Part shown: positions 59,320-64,000 of the stretch, in pieces | How positions within the stretch are numbered: position 1 is the stretch's first letter | How the letters are laid out: each line of letters opens with the position of its first letter | Assembly: GCF_003473485.1 (NCBI RefSeq) | Contig: NC_053048.1 | Coordinates: 43,892,755 to 43,956,754 of the forward strand | Direction: 5' to 3' | Source: Medicago truncatula | Lineage: Eukaryota > Streptophyta > Magnoliopsida > Fabales > Fabaceae | Length of the DNA stretch: 64,000 bases | Position numbers and translations under genes: made by a program | The notes under the pieces: generated by a model | What the model was told of the DNA's origin: nothing | Database searches by the model: none | The model's input: only the letters and a program-made list of their open reading frames with translations

Positions 59320-60462
59320 TAGAATAACAAATTAATTAGTAGTAGTAATTTTTGTTACCTTCAGAAAAAGTGCTTGATGATGGCAAGGCTTGAGAAACAA
59401 CCAAGATATCTCCCTTGCTAAGAACCAAGTACACCCAGAAAGACAAAAAAACCACATACATGAAATTTAGAGCATATAAGGGAATATTATTGAGTGATAT
59501 GAAGATAATAAATATGAGTGTAACATTATTGTTGAGGAACAAAGTGCAATATATAGATGGGGACCAGTTATAACTAGTAGTGCACCTCAAGTGCAAAATG
59601 GTAGCTACCTATTTTAGAGAAAAGAAGGATGGGCTTAATTTGGTTATATATTATATAAATATATATACAAAAATTCTTCTTATTTAAAACACCTTCAACA
59701 GTATTTTCCAATGGTATAATTTTAAATAAAAAAGCACAATTTTCTTTTTGGAAGCTGGTTAAAAATTAGAACTTTTTTACTATATCATGAAAGAATAAGA
59801 TAGAAAAAAGGTTAGAGATTCATTCCATTTCTCACCTGGTATGATTACTTTTGTTACCTCCTGAGTCATCACTCTCTTTCTCTTCCCCTCTAACTTTCTT
59901 ATCCTGCACAATCAAATCAACCATACCAAAATACATGGTTTTAATGTAGGAACCCTTTCTGGGTGTAAAATAATTTTCTTTATTTTTTGAGAAAAAATTA
60001 ATTAAATTTGACACCAAGGGGTAACCACTTGCAAAAGATTGGACAAAAGTGCAATTGTAAAAACCCAAATCATGAAATCTAAAAAATAAAAAAAATAAAA
60101 AAGAAAACAGAAATAATAAACAAAAGATGTTTTTTTCAAATCAAAATGGTTTTTTTTTTATTGCTTACCAAAGGATCTAGCTTGTTGTGCTGTTTGTGTA
60201 CCCCACTTTCCTCAACACTAGATGGATAATCATAGCCGTTGTTTAGTTTCCCGATCAGTGGGAGTGTTTGATCAGACGGCTGATAACGATCCAAGCTCAA
60301 ACCAGCTGAAACATGTTCTTGTGATTGTGAAGAACAAGGTTTTGGTCCATCACCTTGTTGCACCACCACCGGTGACTGGTTAATCAGGTGGGGATCTGAG
60401 AGATGCAAAGGTGAAAGAGAGTCAGAAGAAGAGAAAAGAAGTTGTCTCTTACGGATCCTCAT
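58635..60462 (-). CDS. WRC-domain nuclear protein
   Basis: Four exons on the minus strand: 60169-60462, 59836-59903, 59359-59417, 58635-59230, giving 338 residues; phases agree at each junction. The start MRIRKRQLLF is the first ATG and begins a basic segment typical of these proteins. The WRC motif, a plant zinc-binding DNA-contact module also found in growth-regulating factors, spans residues 217-241: Cys217-x9-Cys227-x10-Cys238-x2-His241 (CSRVNGRGWRCCQQTLVGYS..CEHH). Lys/Arg-rich stretches precede it (PLKKRKGRF, KKKVTKRG) and may be nuclear localisation signals. No QLQ domain is present, so it is not a true growth-regulating factor. It probably acts in transcription; the targets are unknown. 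Confidence 0.87.
59281..59320. repeat. (AT)n(AC)n microsatellite in WRC intron 3
   Basis: atatatatatatat followed by about 11 ac units, between exons 3 and 4 of the WRC gene. Confidence 0.9.
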
Positions 60463-61089
60463 CGGTGCAAGATTGAAGAAAAAACTTGTACACACAAACT
60501 CACGAGATTCACTCTCTCAAAATAAATAATAAAAGACTTTGTTTAGAAAAGAAAGGATCTTTTGGTTTTGAGATTGTAAGAGAGAAAAAAACAAGATTGA
60601 AAATTATTAGATTAGATTAGATGAGTAAACCCATCTAGTCTACTACATGGGAAGGACCAAGAAAAAAAGTTATATATGCTTTTATCTTAGTATTTTTGTG
60701 TGTGTCTATATATTGGTTCCACACGAGTTACTTTCTCTCTCTAACTTTTTTATTAGTTGCACCACAGAAAGGAAGGAGTTGTATGGGTGAGAGATGGCAC
60801 GTGTGAAGAGTTTTTTGGATGAAGAAGCACGTGTAAGAGTAGGAACTTGGAGAGACGGTAACCGGTGGAAGAGAGAGAGACAGACAGAAAGTGACAGAGT
60901 ACGACGAATTGGGAGGATGTGGAAGAAAGCGTTATATTACAAAATTAAAGCAAGCTAGTAATACTATTAATTAATTTTATATTTAAGATAAAAATAAAAA
61001 ATAAAAAATAAAAGAAGAAAATTAAGTCCTTGAAAAGGACACGCCTAAAATATCGCCTAGTAAAGTATGTGGTAAACACGAAAGAGACT
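60463..61089. promoter_or_regulatory. leader and promoter region of the WRC gene
   Basis: On the minus strand the 130 bases before the ATG are rich in TCTCTC (gagagag on the plus strand). cacgtg occurs near 60798 and gcacgtgt near 60827, G-box cores often bound by bZIP/bHLH factors; their use here is inferred. Confidence 0.4.
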
Positions 61090-61400
61090 CGTCAAACGTG
61101 ATAAGATGGTCTGAACTTTTAGCTCCCAATTTAGCAAGGACATAAGTGCAAATAAATCAATTATTAGCAAGATAATTATGGATAAGTTCCAAGAGATTTA
61201 CATAATGATGAAACTTCGAGATGTCCTTCATCACTAACTGTACCACATGAAGAGAGTCGGAGAAACATGCGAGCTTTCTATAACCTCCTTCCGAACATAA
61301 CTTTATACCAATCAACAACACTTAAATCCCACCATGCTACCAAAGAAACCATGAAGAAAGCTTCCATCGTGTTTAAATATTAACCCAACATAGCCCGCCT
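61090..61400 (-). mobile_element. RNase H-domain relic
   Basis: The minus strand reads ACFSDSLHVVQLVMKDISKF, then HHYVNLLELIHNYLANN, stop, then ICTYVLAKLGA (Ala/Cys calls approximate). It matches the SDSLxxVxLL..ADxxAKLGA layout of the RNase H-like domain of plant LINE-derived proteins, with stops. It may belong with the LINE remnant at the window end, but other DNA lies between. Confidence 0.6.
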
Positions 61401-61932
61401 TTCCTAGATTGTTCAGAGCACTTCTATAGTCAATTAAGGTTTGATAAGTGGTTAAAAACTCATTCGTATGATTTTAAGTTCAATTCTCATCACGGACATT
61501 TTTTATAAATGATCTATAGTTTTTTTGTTGTTGTTCGTTCTTTCATATCTTATATATTTCACTCCTATAAACTTTGATGTTCAATTAATTTCAACTTTTC
61601 ATAAACTAATAAAAGTAACATACAAAAAAAAAAACTAATAAAAGTAAAAACTATAAGCGAAGAGAGACGGTATATACCTTAACATGATGGGGATTTGTGG
61701 GTCCCGCAACATCGACTCTTATACCAACATTAACACCTTAATTCAGCTCTCACCCACAAGTTGACCTTTCCAACTTGTAGTATTCTTCATGTAATAACCC
61801 GGTTACCGCTAACCCTCGGTTCCATAATTATAAATTACCTCTGCAAAAAATTATCTTTCTTAAATACTCCGTAAACTTCTATGCATTTTTTTAAGGAGAG
61901 TTAAGTAAAGCGAATTTTTATTTTCTAAAGGA
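61401..61932. other. intergenic DNA
   Basis: No gene recognised. Confidence 0.4.
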
Positions 61933-62100
61933 GAAAATTTAGGTACAATTTCTTAGGTATTTTTCGTATGATTCTTAATTAAAAATATATATTTTTTGGA
62001 TATAACAAACTTTGAGAAAATTATAAATTTGAGGAAATCATGGTGAATTTAGTTAAAAACCATACGAAAAGTACCTAAGAAATTGTATCTAAATTTTCTA
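61933..62100. mobile_element. fold-back MITE, ~168 bp
   Basis: gaaaatttaggtacaatttc and cttaggtatttttcgtatg on the left are inverted on the right as catacgaaaagtacctaag and gaaattgtatctaaattttc. Arms of about 50 bp. No coding capacity. Confidence 0.75.
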
Positions 62101-62897
62101 CTTTTCTAAAAACATCATCAAGAAATCGTGATAGTCTTGTTAAAAAATATTATTTTCTAAAAACAATGTCATCCAGAAATCATGATAGTTTCTTTCGGAA
62201 TATTCAGCATATCCTTTTTTATTTGGGATGTTCTATGACATTTGTTAAGGATTTAAAGAGAAAATAATTGATTAATTTCATGTAAAATAAATGTTATATT
62301 TTTAAATTTTAATGTGTTAAATATATTATTACCAATATAAAATTTACACTTTAAACTTTATAATAAGTGATAGGACACTTGTTAACTTTTCTCTTTTTAT
62401 TTAACTAGTTTTATCCAACATATCATGTACATTTGTTTTTAAATATACTTCTTATTAATTTATTTTGAAAGATAAAAAATTTAAGTAAAAAAAAAGAGCT
62501 TCCTTCAAAAAAAAAAAAAGTAAAAAAAAGAGCTAGACATTTAAGATTTTAGAAATTTACACAAAATCGACATATTAAATTTATTATCAATTTTTCTTAA
62601 TATATGTAAAAAAAAAAAAAATAGTGCTTATAAATTACTACCAGAGGACACATTTAATATTACAATAGGCTTAAATAATATCATGTGAAATTTCCCACAA
62701 AGCCGTCACTACTTACACCATTACATGTGTCTTTTCAGCCAAATCCGAAATTAATGTGATCAAAACGGTTTTGTCATTTCCCTTTTAAACTAATAAAACG
62801 CTTCATCCGATTTTACGATAAAAGGTTTTGCTACGATAGTAAAGCCATCACGACTCACACCACTACCCGTGCTTTTTCCACTAAATCCAAAATTAAA
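62101..62897. other. AT-rich intergenic DNA
   Basis: No gene. Loose repeats: tcactacttacaccattaca (near 62707) and tcacgactcacaccactac (near 62849). Confidence 0.4.
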
Positions 62898-62910
62898 ATG
62901 ATCGAAACGG

Positions 62911-63039
62911 AACCCACTTGAATTGGCATAGTGATATAGGTTTGGGATCTGGAAGTGTGATCCTCCTCAAGGTCTCACATTTGATTCTCTCTAGTGCTAA
63001 TTTGAAGGGGTTAGTTTAGCTTTTTAAAAAAAAAAAAAA
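62911..63039 (+). mobile_element. tRNA-derived SINE with 13-bp target duplication
   Basis: Target duplication atgatcgaaacgg (62898-62910) and atgatcgaaatgg (63040-63052), one change. Body: ttggcatagtgatataggtt (A-box side), aaggtctcacatttgattct (B-box side), ending ttttt then A(14). The same family as the other two SINEs, judging by gtgtgatcctcctcaagg against gtgtgctcctctcaagg. Confidence 0.82.
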
Positions 63040-63052
63040 ATGATCGAAATGG

Positions 63053-63559
63053 TTTTTCCATTTCCCTTTTGAATTTTAAAAAAACAAGAAAACATTTCAC
63101 ATTAAAAAGTTTCGCTATATATAGCATTCCTCTTAATATTATTATGGCAAGTTTCTCAAAATTTCTTTTTTCATTATAACAAACTTATTTCAATTGCAAG
63201 AATAATAATGTTTGTAATACAATTTTGAATGACATAAAATTATTTAGAATTGGCGTAAAGCCTCCTTGACGCTCTTGAAAGCTTGTGAACAAAAAGGTTT
63301 GTTTGCCTCCCTTAAAGTATGTGCAAACATGGTTGTTTTGAACAGTAATCCTTTGGTCTTTTTTTGTTACAAAATTTTAGGGTGAGGGGATGGTGCCCCA
63401 GTCCAAGGCAGGGAAGACCTTCGGGCTCAAAGAGCACTTACAAAGGTAATTACATTTACCTCCCTCCAAAGACACTAGCGGGGCTCCATTTTGTCTTTCA
63501 TTATATGCAACTTTAAATAGAGATAATTGTACCGAAATATTACTATTATCGTCCTTATA
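63053..63559. other. intergenic DNA
   Basis: No gene recognised. Confidence 0.4.
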
Positions 63560-64000
63560 ATATAGGACTCGTTGATTAAATAATGATAATTAAGAAAGTT
63601 GACAGTAATATTAATTTCACGTTAAAAAATGCAAGATGAAGTGCCAAACTCTTTTTAAAATGGCACATTAAAAAATGAGATAAAGTTTCGTCAAGACTAC
63701 CACCATTAGCGCACAAACGCAATTTATGATAAATAATGTCACGCCTAAACAAACTATCCTTTGTTGGAAGACGATTATGCAAAAATCGTCAAGCAAAAAG
63801 AGACACCTTCGTCAGAACTGGATTATTCCAAATAATATCAAGAATTTGCGGACAACCCAAAACAGAATCCTTCCTTTGAGAAAGAAGTTTGCTGGCCACT
63901 TTGACTGTAAATTCGTCATTAAGATCATCCCCCAAGAGCACTTGGAAATATAGACCGCAAAGAAAATTATCTAATGATAAAATGCATTCATGCAACAAAT
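63560..64000 (-). mobile_element. LINE remnant, zinc-binding region, running off the window
   Basis: The minus strand reads ..DEFTVKVASKLLSQRK (from about 63930), then IIWNNPVLTKVSLFA, a frame change, then MHNRLPTKDSLFRRDIIYHK and ETLSHFLMCHF. This is the zf-RVT part of a plant LINE polyprotein (FVWRLLHNRLPTKDNL..C..E..HLFxxC). The element continues beyond position 64000 and is not open. Confidence 0.75.

Overview
This is nuclear DNA from a flowering plant. The evidence is the AT-rich composition, spliced genes with GT-AG introns, a plant-type actin with the classical intron positions, plant-only families (WRC, DC1, MTP-type CDF, NUDX23) and dense plant transposons (hAT, Mutator-like, CACTA, Stowaway, LINE, SINE). 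The style of the RING-H2 family and of the SINEs suggests a legume near Medicago or Trifolium; that is an inference. There are no CRISPR arrays, operons or other prokaryotic features.

Layout. 0-1.2 kb: a small two-exon basic protein of unknown function (+). 1.6-17 kb: a gene-free transposon bed with a LINE remnant, several Mutator-like elements with 9-bp target duplications (two of them nested), a solo LTR, and two decayed copies of a PP2C phosphatase gene. 18.1-19.9 kb: a complete four-exon actin gene (-). 20-24.7 kb: mostly anonymous DNA with a ~308-bp tandem duplication and a SINE. 24.8-28.4 kb: a seven-exon chloroplast-type Nudix hydrolase, NUDX23 (+), carrying a hAT element in its last intron. 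31.8-39.9 kb: a ten-exon metal tolerance protein C2 (CDF family, +) with two more hAT elements, a Stowaway and other insertions in its introns. 41-47.7 kb: a tandem duplication of a RING-H2 gene. Copy 1 is open and has a hydrophobic C-terminal extension, copy 2 is frameshifted. A 5'-truncated LINE lies between the copies, and a CACTA element with another element nested in it lies after copy 2. 48-49.5 kb: Mutator-like elements. 50.5-51.9 kb: a DC1-domain gene (+). 52.6-53.4 kb: an intronless gene (-) for only the MA3 part of splicing factor CWC22. 53.9-54.6 kb: a hAT element. 58.6-60.5 kb: a four-exon WRC-domain gene (-). 61-64 kb: LINE/RNase H remnants and a SINE.

The host genes are ordinary eukaryotic single genes with no obvious joint pathway. 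The most unusual observations are: (i) a promoter-like block of about 150-190 bp shared by two unrelated genes 9 kb apart, in opposite orientation; (ii) the C-terminal extension of RING copy 1, which is homologous to the 3' UTR of copy 2; (iii) the stand-alone CWC22 MA3 gene; and (iv) several hAT elements with perfect 8-bp target duplications, three of them in introns. Exon boundaries were read by eye from GT/AG sites, reading phase and remembered family sequences. No alignment or database search was run.
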